64,000 nucleotides of DNA from Methanothrix harundinacea (GTDB lineage: Archaea > Halobacteriota > Methanosarcinia > Methanotrichales > Methanotrichaceae). The notes under the pieces were generated by a model that was given only the letters and a program-made list of their open reading frames with translations, was not told where the DNA came from and made no database searches. Position numbers and translations under genes: made by a program. The stretch spans positions 71,130-135,129 of the forward strand of contig DAXT01000006.1 in assembly GCA_002506535.1 (NCBI GenBank), written 5' to 3'. Below, in pieces: positions 1-7,966 of this stretch; the first letter of the stretch is position 1; each line of letters starts with the position of its first letter.

Positions 1-180
1 ACCCTCGCCGAGAAGATCCCCGGCGCGAAGCTTCGAATCATCGAGGGGGTGGGGCACCTCTTCTGGATCAGCCATCCGGAGGAGACGGTGGCGGAGGTAG
101 TGATGTTTTTTGGGGAGAGGTGCGTATCAGAGCAAGTAGATGCAGTTTTTTTCAATAATATATATATATATATATTCTGA
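1..180 (+). CDS. alpha/beta hydrolase, C-terminal fragment
   Basis: Frame 1 is open from the window edge to a TGA at 178-180. The first ~37 residues read like the last strand and helix of an alpha/beta hydrolase: IPGAKLRIIEGVGHLFW, where the His of GHLFW would be the catalytic His, followed by a helix with HPEETVAEVVMFF. The final ~20 residues run into an AT-rich stretch (NNIYIYIF) and look like a non-conserved extension created where the gene meets the AT-rich patch. Substrate cannot be judged because the nucleophile elbow lies outside the window. Confidence 0.7.
   Translation, partial: TLAEKIPGAKLRIIEGVGHLFWISHPEETVAEVVMFFGERCVSEQVDAVFFNNIYIYIF
158..175. repeat. (AT)9 dinucleotide run
   Basis: Eighteen bases of strict AT alternation just inside the end of the hydrolase frame. 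It marks the switch from GC-rich core sequence to the AT-richer patch that follows. Confidence 0.9.
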
Positions 181-203
181 TAATATTGCTTTGTGAAATG
201 TGC

Positions 204-1001
204 CTAAAATGACATATTATCTAGAATCTTATTATATGTGAATAGTATGCTCTGTGCTGTAATTGCTCTTTTCTGAATTTCTAGAATTGCGTAAGTTAGC
301 CCAAAAACGTCGGTGGGATCCGGTTGGTAATGAAACGTATTGGCAGGAATTTCGGTACCGTCGCGTGTTTTCACGCCTTGTTCAGATGTTAAAATTATAT
401 TATAATTGCCCGCGACGTGAATAATGTCTGGACGCCTAGTAACTGGAATTGAAGGATTACTTTCATAAAAATTATTGATTGAATCCAATATTGTTTTAAT
501 TTTAGCACCTTTCGGAGCATAAATGATTTTAAAGGGCCATCTTTCATAATTTGGAATCCTTATTAAAGGATTAGCACGGTTTCCAAGTGGCTCTTGCGGT
601 GGTATTGATGCGAGATTATTCAGTGCATCTTCCAATTCTGAAGATGTCAAATTCGATTTCAAGGAGGCAACTGCTATTGTACCTTCTATGCAAGCGAATG
701 TTTTTCCTTTTCCATCACGGTTGTTTAAATCGAATTTTATGCAGGAATTTGAATTTATAATTAAATCGATCTGCTTAGATTCAAATCCTTCAAGGTTGAA
801 TATGAATCCTCCAAAAAGAACATTGCAGTTAGATGGCAAGTGCAAACGTAGAAAATCTGCATAGATTTTTTCGCGCGACATACCAATATCAGTTGGATTT
901 GGAAATATCGACGCTGCATCTGCTTCTCCTCTAAGAACAGAGCCTACATTCATATAGTATTCCTTCAATCTTTTATAAAATTCCGCAGTCACTATAATCA
1001 T
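204..1001 (-). CDS. DUF6602-like protein, possible degenerate nuclease
   Basis: 265 residues with no signal peptide or membrane segment. The middle has the layout of restriction-endonuclease-like proteins of the DUF6602 type: GGFIFN, then G-F-E-S-K-Q-I-D-L-I-I (the Q-x-D acid), then EGTIAVASLKS followed by the helix SSELEDALNNL. In active relatives the second element usually reads E-x-K; here it reads S-L-K, so one acidic ligand seems to be missing. The family name is from recalled motif pattern, not a search. Base composition is clearly more AT-rich than the flanking core genes, suggesting transfer. The start at 1001 follows AGAGG; a GTG nine bases later is an alternative. Alone on its strand between an alpha/beta hydrolase end and a GlnK-like remnant. 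Confidence 0.6.
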   Translation of the reverse strand: MIIVTAEFYKRLKEYYMNVGSVLRGEADAASIFPNPTDIGMSREKIYADFLRLHLPSNCNVLFGGFIFNLEGFESKQIDLIINSNSCIKFDLNNRDGKGKTFACIEGTIAVASLKSNLTSSELEDALNNLASIPPQEPLGNRANPLIRIPNYERWPFKIIYAPKGAKIKTILDSINNFYESNPSIPVTRRPDIIHVAGNYNIILTSEQGVKTRDGTEIPANTFHYQPDPTDVFGLTYAILEIQKRAITAQSILFTYNKILDNMSF

Positions 1002-1130
1002 CCTCTATCCCGTTACAAATACATAAATGCTTTTTAGGTGGTATATATGAGTTATGTCTTAAATAATTAGCTCGCTGAATCCTATCTTGAAAAGGATGCC
1101 GGTGGAGGTGGGATTGGTTGGAGGCGCCTT

Positions 1131-1200
1131 CTACATAACCTCCTTGCCGCGCCGTCCGCTCCTGGCGACCCCGCCCCCACCTTCCCGCCCCCGGACGGTT
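1131..1200 (-). pseudogene. remnant resembling the GlnK C-terminus
   Basis: On the minus strand, ending at a TAG at 1133-1131, the translation ends GVARSGRRGKEVM. The intact GlnK at 6023 ends PVARSLRVRTGEEVM, and the last codons plus stop (AAGGAGGTTATGTAG against GAGGAGGTTATGTAG) are nearly identical in DNA. The match fades within about 25 codons and no start or T-loop is present. It looks like the last scrap of a second P-II gene. The rest of 1002-1395 holds no convincing gene. Confidence 0.4.
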
Positions 1201-1227
1201 CCGCCGCCCGGAGAACCGGCCCGCCAA

Positions 1228-1259
1228 ATCCCCGGCCTCTAATCCGAAGACCACGGATC
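1228..1259. repeat. 32-bp imperfect direct repeat, left copy
   Basis: ATCCCCGGCCTC-(TAA)-TCCGAAGACC-(ACG)-GATC. It matches 3204-3235 at 28 of 32 positions in the same orientation. The two copies bracket the AT-richer ATP-binding gene exactly, as expected for a duplicated junction or insertion boundary. Confidence 0.6.
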
Positions 1260-1395
1260 CATCGTTTTATGTTTTGAGCTGATCTAATTTTGAGTAATTA
1301 TTTGCTCGTCTATGTTTATGCAAAGGCGCTTCTGATATTGATCTGTGGGCTAGTGCGTTGTGGTGTATACATAATTCTATACATAAAATGGAGAA

Positions 1396-3132
1396 TTATG
1401 AACCCGGTTTATGTATAACCCACCTTGTTCCTCGTGCCCTGCCTAAAGGTTCGATATAACCTTCCCGCCGCATTTCCTGAAGTAGATTATTGATGTAGTT
1501 TTTCTTCTGCTCATAGGATAGGGCATCTGAAATCTTGTCCATTAGCAGTTCATCAATATTCTCTCTTGATGCCGTCTCGTATTGTTCCAAGTATTTTAAT
1601 ACAAGTTTCTTATAGTAATCCCTATCGAATGCCCTCTTCTTTATATAGTCTGCCTTGGTATCTGTGACGGCGGCAATTTCTGCCGATACGAAGAGTCTCG
1701 GTCGCCGTCCTTCGATTAGATGTCTCTTCTTAAGGGATTTGAACTGATCTTCTGTAAGGCTGTTTCCCTTTTGTACTTTGTCCAGAGAAATTACGTCCAT
1801 CAGCTCAAGATCGGTTCTCATCATCAGCATTCGAGTGTACCTCTCATCGAGAATCTTGCCGATGATCCGAACTTTCACGCGACCTCGCTCGCTCAGATCA
1901 TAATCAGGCATTGGAAAGCTCCTTTGCCGCTGCCTTATGAACATTCGTTTGATACCACTTCCAATAGTATCAATCATTTTGAGTTCGACCATCGAATTGG
2001 CCAGAAATCGATTCCGATAGAATTCCTGTGGAGCATCCCGAAGGATTACCTCTTCCACACTGCCGGGTAGAAATTCGCCAAGGTTTGTGAAGAGCAGAGA
2101 CTCGGACTCCTCGACGACATTGATCCGCCCTCCTTGGGCGTAGTCCTGATGAGCGATGGCATTGTGCAACGTCTCACGAATTACCCAAGAATCGTACTGT
2201 GTGATCTCAGTAGGAAAGAGGGTCTCATTGCGCATATAACGGTATGTAAGATTTCTGATCCTGGAGAAAACTTGATCAACTGCCAGGATCAGTGGTGGTC
2301 CGAAATGTTGGTAGTCCTTTTCCAAGCCGTTCGCGTCTTTAAGTATCCAGCTAATCCGGGCGACGGCCGGATATATAAAATGTTCAGCCTCGTTCTTCCC
2401 GAGGAGAATAATGGCTGTCCGAGTGATCTTTCCGTCGATACATACCTTAGACTTGTCTAGGAAGGTGGTATCATCCCATTGATCCACTTCTTCCGCCAGT
2501 TCGTGATGCTTATCCTTGTACTTGTCTCTCGCAAAAGCTATCGCTTGTGAATCGAGGTCTTCTAACGTTGCCCCGTCACAAATTTGAGCGGACCAGTCTT
2601 CAAACGTCGCCTGACTGCGGATCTGATCCAGTTTTTGAAGGGTCAATGGTTTCAAGGATTCATGGATGCGACCATAATAATGTCCCTTCCATGCGGTCGG
2701 TATTCCTTTCGCGGCAGGCGGTATCTGGAAAAGAATAACTCGTTCTTGCCCCCGTTCGCCCTTCAGCTCGTGGATCTTAATAAACGTCGTCTGATTATTG
2801 GTATGCTGGGAGATATCCCATTTGAGTCTCTCCAAACCTGGTTCTTGCAATCTATAATTTGTCCCACATATATTTCGGGGTGGTTTATTCGTGATGCCAA
2901 AGACCAGCCAGCCTGAAGGTTGCCTATTCAAATTGGCCTCGTTGCTTAGAGCCGAGAAATATCTCCCGAGGTCGTCAAAGTCGTAATTATTCTTGGCCTC
3001 TTTGAACTCGATCCACTCAGTCTCAGCAGGAAGCTCCATCATCTCTTCAAGCTTGGCCTTGAGTTCTTCCGGCGTCGTGAAGTTCCCTCCTTGGCTTAAC
3101 TTACTGATCGTCGTGTGGGATACTGTATCCAA
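1396..3132 (-). CDS. Schlafen/AlbA_2-type ATP-binding regulator
   Basis: 578 residues of the COG2865 type. Residues ~20-150 form an AlbA_2/Schlafen domain (WIEFKEAKNN at 40-49, then GWLVFGITN at 74-82). Residues ~310-420 form a RecG-like/GHKL ATP-binding domain with RETLHNAIAHQDY (319-331), TNLGEFLPGS and the glycine-rich TIGSGIKRM (389-397). The C-terminus (~480-570) looks like a winged helix. Family members are DNA- or RNA-binding regulators, some in defence islands; the substrate here is unknown. Codon use is more AT-rich than the neighbours and the gene lies between two copies of a 32-bp repeat, so recent acquisition is likely. No operon partner. Confidence 0.8.
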   Translation of the reverse strand: MDTVSHTTISKLSQGGNFTTPEELKAKLEEMMELPAETEWIEFKEAKNNYDFDDLGRYFSALSNEANLNRQPSGWLVFGITNKPPRNICGTNYRLQEPGLERLKWDISQHTNNQTTFIKIHELKGERGQERVILFQIPPAAKGIPTAWKGHYYGRIHESLKPLTLQKLDQIRSQATFEDWSAQICDGATLEDLDSQAIAFARDKYKDKHHELAEEVDQWDDTTFLDKSKVCIDGKITRTAIILLGKNEAEHFIYPAVARISWILKDANGLEKDYQHFGPPLILAVDQVFSRIRNLTYRYMRNETLFPTEITQYDSWVIRETLHNAIAHQDYAQGGRINVVEESESLLFTNLGEFLPGSVEEVILRDAPQEFYRNRFLANSMVELKMIDTIGSGIKRMFIRQRQRSFPMPDYDLSERGRVKVRIIGKILDERYTRMLMMRTDLELMDVISLDKVQKGNSLTEDQFKSLKKRHLIEGRRPRLFVSAEIAAVTDTKADYIKKRAFDRDYYKKLVLKYLEQYETASRENIDELLMDKISDALSYEQKKNYINNLLQEMRREGYIEPLGRARGTRWVIHKPGS

Positions 3133-3203
3133 GTTATTAATACACTGCTTTAATGTTGCTGCATAGAAATCCGTTTTCCAATGATCTAAAATCGACCCGT
3201 CAC

Positions 3204-3235
3204 ATCCCCGGCCTCGAGTCCGAAGACCGCAGATC
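3204..3235. repeat. 32-bp imperfect direct repeat, right copy
   Basis: Second copy of the repeat at 1228-1259 (28/32 identical). It lies about 70 bases upstream of the start of the Schlafen/AlbA-type gene and marks the return to GC-rich core sequence. Confidence 0.6.
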
Positions 3236-3319
3236 TCCCTGCCCTACCTGACCAGAAGAAAAAATCAGGGCGGAGGAGAATCGACACCCTTTTATCGATT
3301 CAAATTATTAAATAAGCCC

Positions 3320-4948
3320 ATGATACCGCGGCCGATGGCGGGGACGCCTTCCGCAGGAAGGGCGAGCGGGTCGGCCCCCGGCCCCTCGATCCGGGCGAGT
3401 TTTATTCTAATCTTCGCAATTTTAATCCTCGCCGCCGATCTGTCCCTGGCCCCCCCTTCAAACCCTGAGATGAAGAGGCTCGGCTTCCAGGAGCGCCCCG
3501 TCATGATGATCCTGGGGGTGGGGGGTGGACCGGCCGCCTCCGGGGAATCTGTGCCTCCGGCGGGACCGAAGATCGGACAGGAATATTCCCCCATCCTCCT
3601 TCCCTCCGCCGACGCCATCCTCCTCGACCCGCCCGCCGACCCCTCCTCCGCCGCCATCGCCGCCGAGCTTCAGGAGATCCGGGACCTCCAGGCCGGCGCC
3701 ACCGGCGAGGCGATGGAGCGGCTCGCCTTCTGGACCAGCGTCCCCTCATCGGTGAGGTGGAACGAGATCGCGAGGTCCCTCGTCATCAAATACCAGACCG
3801 ACCCGCCGATGGCCTCCCGGGTCTACGCCCTCGTCTCCGTCGCCCAGTACGACGGCCTCGTCGCCGCCGGGGCGAACGCAGACCGGTTCGGCCGCCCTCC
3901 GCCAGGCTCCCTCGACCCCGGCGTCTTTCTCCTCGATCCCCGGTCCGTCCGGTCCGGCGGGGCGGTGGGTGGTGCCGCCGATGAGACGGCGGCCCAAAAG
4001 ATCGGGGCCCAGGGGACGGCGGCCGTTGAGACGGCGACCTCATCGTACCCGTCGGAGGGGGCGGTCGTCGGGGCGGCCTCCGCCGCCGTCCTCGCCTACC
4101 TCTACCCCGACGAATTCGCCTATCTGGAAGGGCTGCTGCAGGATCAGGAGGATGCCCTCCTTCTAGCGGGGGCGGCCTTCCCCTCCGACGTCGAGGCAGG
4201 AGCCCTCCTGGGTAGAAGGGTGGCGGAGGAGGTCATCGACCACGCCCGGAGCGACGGCTCGGACCTGGTGGGGGAGGTCGTCGTTCCCGTCGGCCCCGGA
4301 TACTGGACGGGGGACGACCCACTACGTCCACTATGGGACAGGGTCGCCCCCTGGACGACCGACGATATAACCCGATACCGCCCAGGCCCGCCCCCGGCCT
4401 ACGGCTCCCCCGAGTTTGTCGCCGCCCTGGAGGAGGTGAGGAGGATCGCCGACGGCCGGACCGAGGAGGAGCGGAGGATCTCCGAGTTCTGGGCCGACGG
4501 GACCGGGACCTACACCCCGCCGGGGCACTGGAACGCCATCGCCTGCCAGCTGATCGCGAACCGCGGCTTGAGCGAGCTGGAATCGGCCCGGACCCTGGCG
4601 GTCCTGAACATCGCCCTGATGGACGCGGGGATAAGCTGCTGGGACGCCAAGTACCACTACTGGCTCCTACGCCCCTGGATGGCCGACCCCGGGATCACCA
4701 CCTCCGTCGCCAGGCCCCCCTTCCCCTCCTACACCTCGGGCCACGCCAGCTTCTCCGGGGCGGCCTCGGCGGTCCTAGGTTGCATATTCCCCGAGGAGAG
4801 GGATGAGATCGCGGCCATGGCCGAGGAGGCGGCAGCCTCGCGGCTCTATGGCGGGATCCACTACCGCTTCGACAACGAAGAAGGTCTCGAATCGGGGCGG
4901 ATGATAGGCCGGGCGGCCGTCGAGATGGTGATGAAGGAAGGCTGTTGA
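3320..4948 (+). CDS. vanadium-haloperoxidase-like PAP2 superfamily protein
   Basis: 542 residues. A hydrophobic segment at ~26-43 (ASFILIFAILILAADLSL) suggests a signal or membrane anchor, so the enzyme probably works outside the membrane. The C-terminus carries all three motifs of the vanadium haloperoxidase/acid phosphatase fold: K444-x6-R451-P, SYTSGH with H475, and SR-x5-H514-x3-D. The conserved K, R and His residues that bind vanadate or phosphate are present, so catalysis is plausible, but peroxidase and phosphatase activity cannot be told apart. The long Pro/Ala/Gly-rich N-terminal part is poorly conserved. The start is uncertain; no good ribosome site precedes it and a Met at ~3470 would remove the signal. 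Stands alone before pirin. Confidence 0.75.
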   Translation: MIPRPMAGTPSAGRASGSAPGPSIRASFILIFAILILAADLSLAPPSNPEMKRLGFQERPVMMILGVGGGPAASGESVPPAGPKIGQEYSPILLPSADAILLDPPADPSSAAIAAELQEIRDLQAGATGEAMERLAFWTSVPSSVRWNEIARSLVIKYQTDPPMASRVYALVSVAQYDGLVAAGANADRFGRPPPGSLDPGVFLLDPRSVRSGGAVGGAADETAAQKIGAQGTAAVETATSSYPSEGAVVGAASAAVLAYLYPDEFAYLEGLLQDQEDALLLAGAAFPSDVEAGALLGRRVAEEVIDHARSDGSDLVGEVVVPVGPGYWTGDDPLRPLWDRVAPWTTDDITRYRPGPPPAYGSPEFVAALEEVRRIADGRTEEERRISEFWADGTGTYTPPGHWNAIACQLIANRGLSELESARTLAVLNIALMDAGISCWDAKYHYWLLRPWMADPGITTSVARPPFPSYTSGHASFSGAASAVLGCIFPEERDEIAAMAEEAAASRLYGGIHYRFDNEEGLESGRMIGRAAVEMVMKEGC

Positions 4949-5037
4949 ATTGCAGAGGTGGTCAGCCCCGATCTCAATAGCTGAGGCGGTACATCCCGGA
5001 TGGAGCCGTTGATGCGTCAGGATTGAGGTGAAGGAAG

Positions 5038-5952
5038 ATGGTCGAAACAAGAAAGATAGCTGTAGTCCTGAAGAGCAAACCGACGATCGAGGGGGCGGGA
5101 GTCCACCTCAGAAGGGCCTTTGGGAGGAGCCAGGTTCCCGACTTCGACCCCTTTCTGATGCTCGACGACTTCCGCTCCGACCGTCCGGAGGAGTACATCA
5201 GGGGGTTTCCCTGGCATCCCCACCGCGGCATTGAGACGATCACCTACGTCCTCCGGGGCGAGGTGGAACACGGCGACAGCATGGGGAACGCGGGGGTCAT
5301 CTCCGCAGGGGACGTCCAGTGGATGACCGCTGGAAGCGGGATCATCCACCAGGAGATGCCCAGAGGAGACCACGATGGTTCAATCTATGGATTTCAGCTC
5401 TGGGCGAACCTCCCCCGAGCCAGCAAGATGATGGCGCCTCGATATCGGGAGGTCAAGGCCGAAGAGATCCCGGAGGTCTTGGCCGACGGCGGCGCGGCGG
5501 TGAAGATCATCGCCGGGAAGGTTAACGGCAGAGAGGGGCCGGTCAGGGATATCGTCATCGATCCCGAATATCTCGACATCTCCCTTCCTGCAGGTTCGCA
5601 GTTCGTCCATCCAACGGAGCGTGGGCACAAAGTCCTCGCCTACGTCATCGGAGGGAAGGGATATTTCAGCGATGAAAAGAACCCGTTCTCCTACGAGATG
5701 GAAGGCGCCAGCTACTTTGACATGAGACGAGACCCCTTCCTCGCCGACGGCGACCTCGCCCTCTTCGGAGATGGAGACCGTATGATGGCATCGACAGAAG
5801 ACGATCCCGTCAGGTTCCTCCTTATCTCAGGAAAGCCCATCGATGAGCCGATCGCCTGGCACGGCCCCATCGTCATGAATACCAACGATGAACTGCGGAC
5901 GGCGTTTGAGGAGTACAAGAACGGGACCTTCATCAAGGAGAAAGCTCCATAA
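5038..5952 (+). CDS. pirin family protein
   Basis: 304 residues, a bicupin of normal pirin length. The N-terminal cupin has the metal ligands in order: H60 and H62 in WHPHRGIETITY, then H104 and E106 in GIIHQEMPRGD. Pirins are iron-binding cytosolic proteins; some have quercetinase activity, others act as redox sensors. The role in a methanogen is unknown. GAGGTGAAGG lies 5-8 bases before the ATG. Downstream 70 bases separate it from the convergent glnK. Confidence 0.9.
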   Translation: MVETRKIAVVLKSKPTIEGAGVHLRRAFGRSQVPDFDPFLMLDDFRSDRPEEYIRGFPWHPHRGIETITYVLRGEVEHGDSMGNAGVISAGDVQWMTAGSGIIHQEMPRGDHDGSIYGFQLWANLPRASKMMAPRYREVKAEEIPEVLADGGAAVKIIAGKVNGREGPVRDIVIDPEYLDISLPAGSQFVHPTERGHKVLAYVIGGKGYFSDEKNPFSYEMEGASYFDMRRDPFLADGDLALFGDGDRMMASTEDDPVRFLLISGKPIDEPIAWHGPIVMNTNDELRTAFEEYKNGTFIKEKAP

Positions 5953-6022
5953 GAAAACGCAGTTAGTTTCAAAGCCGCAAAGAAAAAGGAGGATGTAAGG
6001 AGGGCGGCGGGATGGCTCCTCT

Positions 6023-6352
6023 CTACATAACCTCCTCGCCGGTCCTCACCCGCAGAGACCTCGCCACCGGGATGACGAAGATCCTCCCGTCGCCGGGCTT
6101 TCCGGTCCGTGCGGCGGCGGAGATCGTCTCCAGGAGGTCGTCGACGAGATCGTCCTTTACGATCAGCTCGATCTTCACCTTGGGGAGGAGGTCGACTTCC
6201 ATCGTCCTCCCCCTGAACTGGAGCTTGATCCCCTTCTGCTCGCCCCGTCCCGTCACCTCCGTTACGGTCATCCCCACAAAGCCCTTCTCCTCCAGGCTCT
6301 TTTTGACCTGCTCGAGCCTCTCGGGCCGGATCACGGCCTCAACTTTCATCAT
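6023..6352 (-). CDS. glnK: nitrogen regulatory protein P-II
   Basis: 109 residues. Recognisable P-II features: the start MKVEAVIRPERLEQVKK, the T-loop region GRGEQKGIKLQFRG...VDLLPKVKIE, the B-loop TGKPGDGRIFV and the C-loop end VRTGEEVM. GlnK blocks the Amt channel when nitrogen is plentiful and senses 2-oxoglutarate, ATP and ADP. The T-loop Tyr used for uridylylation in bacteria is absent (sequence RGRTMEVD), as is usual where control is by effector binding only. It follows amt by 57 bases on the same strand, so the two form an operon. Confidence 0.95.
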   Translation of the reverse strand: MMKVEAVIRPERLEQVKKSLEEKGFVGMTVTEVTGRGEQKGIKLQFRGRTMEVDLLPKVKIELIVKDDLVDDLLETISAAARTGKPGDGRIFVIPVARSLRVRTGEEVM

Positions 6353-6409
6353 CCCTGATCACATCCTATCGATCGGATCTTCAACAGCCTCACGACTTCA
6401 ATCACCCTT

Positions 6410-7612
6410 TCAGGCATAGGCCTTCTCTCCGTGCTGGGATATGTCGAGGCCGACATACTCCTCGTCCTCCGTCACCCTCAGGCCCATGGTGGCGTCGACG
6501 GCCCGCGCCAGGGCGTACGTCACGACGAAGGCGTAGACGACGGCGGCGACGGCCCCGATCACCTGGGCGATGAACTGGTCGACGTTCCCCTGGAGGAGGC
6601 CGGAGTATCCTCCGACCGCCTCGACGGCGAATATCCCCGTGGCTATGGCGCCCCAGAGCCCTCCGACGCCGTGGACCGCCCAGGCGTCGAGGCTCTCGTC
6701 GAGGCCCCTTCCCACCCTGAAGAGTAGGGCCCTGTAGCAGAGGACCCCGGCGACGGCTCCGATCACCAGGGCCGAGAGGGGGTCGACGAACCCCGCCGCC
6801 GGGGTTATGGCTACGAGGCCGGCGATGGCGCCGCTCACCATCCCCAGGGCGGACGGCTTGCCCCTCACCCAGGAGGCGAAGAGCCAGGCCAGGGCCCCCG
6901 CCGAGGCGGAGACGTTCGTCACGACAAAGGCGCTCGCGGCGAGACCGTCGGCGGCGAGGGCGGAGCCTGCGTTGAACCCAAACCACCCGAACCAGAGTAG
7001 GGCGGCTCCGAGCATCGTCATGGGGATGCTGTGGGGCTCCATGTTGTGATCGCCGAACCCGATCCTCTTGCCGATGACCAGGGCCAGAGCGAGGGCTCCA
7101 AAGCCGGAGCTGATGTGGACGACCGTCCCTCCGGCGAAGTCGAGGGCGCCGAGCTCCCCCGCCCAGCCGCCGCCCCAGGCCCAGTGGGCGAGGGGGTCGT
7201 AGACGAGGGTCGTCCAGAGGAGGCCGAATACGATGAACGATCCGATCCTCACCCTCTCGGCGACGGCAGAGGTTATGATCGCCAGGGTGATCCCGGCGAA
7301 GACGAGCTGGAAGACCATGAAGAGGAGGTCGGGTATCGTTCCGTCACCGGAGTCCATCCCCACTCCCCGGAGGCCCAGAAAGTCGAGGCCGCCTACGAAT
7401 CCGCCCACTGAGGTCCCGAAGGAGAGGCTGTAGCCGACGAGGACCCACTGGACGCTGACCAGGGCCAGGGCCAGGAAGGATAGGCCGATCATCGAGACGA
7501 CGTCCTTCTTTCGGACGAGCCCTCCGTAGAAGAGGCCGACCCCCGGTATCATCAGCATCACCATCGCCGTGGCCACCAGGACCCAGGCCGTATCGCCGCT
7601 GTCTAAAACCAT
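6410..7612 (-). CDS. amt: ammonium transporter
   Basis: 400 residues with about eleven membrane segments, the full Amt/Rh length. It shows PGVGLFYGGLVRKKDVVSM, GGTVVHISSGFGALALALVIGKR, MLGAALLWFGWFGFNAGSA and AVHGVGGLWGAIATGIF; the two pore His residues lie in VVHISSG and AVHGVGG. It conducts ammonium across the cytoplasmic membrane and is gated by the GlnK encoded just downstream. The leader contains a TATA box and a 12-bp palindrome about 100 bases upstream, consistent with nitrogen control. Confidence 0.95.
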   Translation of the reverse strand: MVLDSGDTAWVLVATAMVMLMIPGVGLFYGGLVRKKDVVSMIGLSFLALALVSVQWVLVGYSLSFGTSVGGFVGGLDFLGLRGVGMDSGDGTIPDLLFMVFQLVFAGITLAIITSAVAERVRIGSFIVFGLLWTTLVYDPLAHWAWGGGWAGELGALDFAGGTVVHISSGFGALALALVIGKRIGFGDHNMEPHSIPMTMLGAALLWFGWFGFNAGSALAADGLAASAFVVTNVSASAGALAWLFASWVRGKPSALGMVSGAIAGLVAITPAAGFVDPLSALVIGAVAGVLCYRALLFRVGRGLDESLDAWAVHGVGGLWGAIATGIFAVEAVGGYSGLLQGNVDQFIAQVIGAVAAVVYAFVVTYALARAVDATMGLRVTEDEEYVGLDISQHGEKAYA

Positions 7613-7701
7613 AATTCACCACCTATCGATATAGCGAAAACTACCATCTTCGGACCGGCCATCAATCCGATAGACTGATCCGCTCGGGGGATCTCTCCCC
7701 T

Positions 7702-7738
7702 GGATATAAAAAGAGATTTGATAATGTTTCATATGAAA
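7702..7738 (-). promoter_or_regulatory. amt-glnK promoter with palindromic operator candidate
   Basis: Read on the minus strand, TTTTTATATCC at ~7702-7713 is a good archaeal TATA box about 90 bases before the amt start. Eighteen bases upstream lies the perfect palindrome TTTCATATGAAA (7727-7738). The spacing suits a regulator bound next to BRE/TATA. It does not match the GGAA-N6-TTCC operator known for NrpR, so the regulator is unnamed. The rest of 7613-7966 holds no gene; a second TATA (ATATTTAT at 7912-7919) serves the divergent transporter. Confidence 0.4.
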
Positions 7739-7966
7739 TATGAAAAGAGCTTAACGGATATGCTCCGATCTGAAGAAAGGAAAAATGCTATCATCTAATG
7801 CTTATGATCGGAGAGGATGGGGATCGGGTCGGAGGAGTTTCGGGGCGGGGAGCCTTCGCCATCATACATAAATTATTCAGTATCAAAGAGGCCATCTCCT
7901 CATCCCCAAAAAATATTTATTTCTGAAAGATAGATCCTGTATCATCGGCAGTCTATGGGTGGATCG

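Noticed and set aside
973..1254. 93-residue open frame on the minus strand
   Set aside because: Arg/Gly-rich and crosses two unrelated compositions; the GlnK-like remnant lies in another frame of the same bases.
3501..4806. Several Pro/Arg-rich frames over the haloperoxidase-like gene
   Set aside because: Shadow frames of a GC-rich gene; composition is typical of wrong-frame translation.
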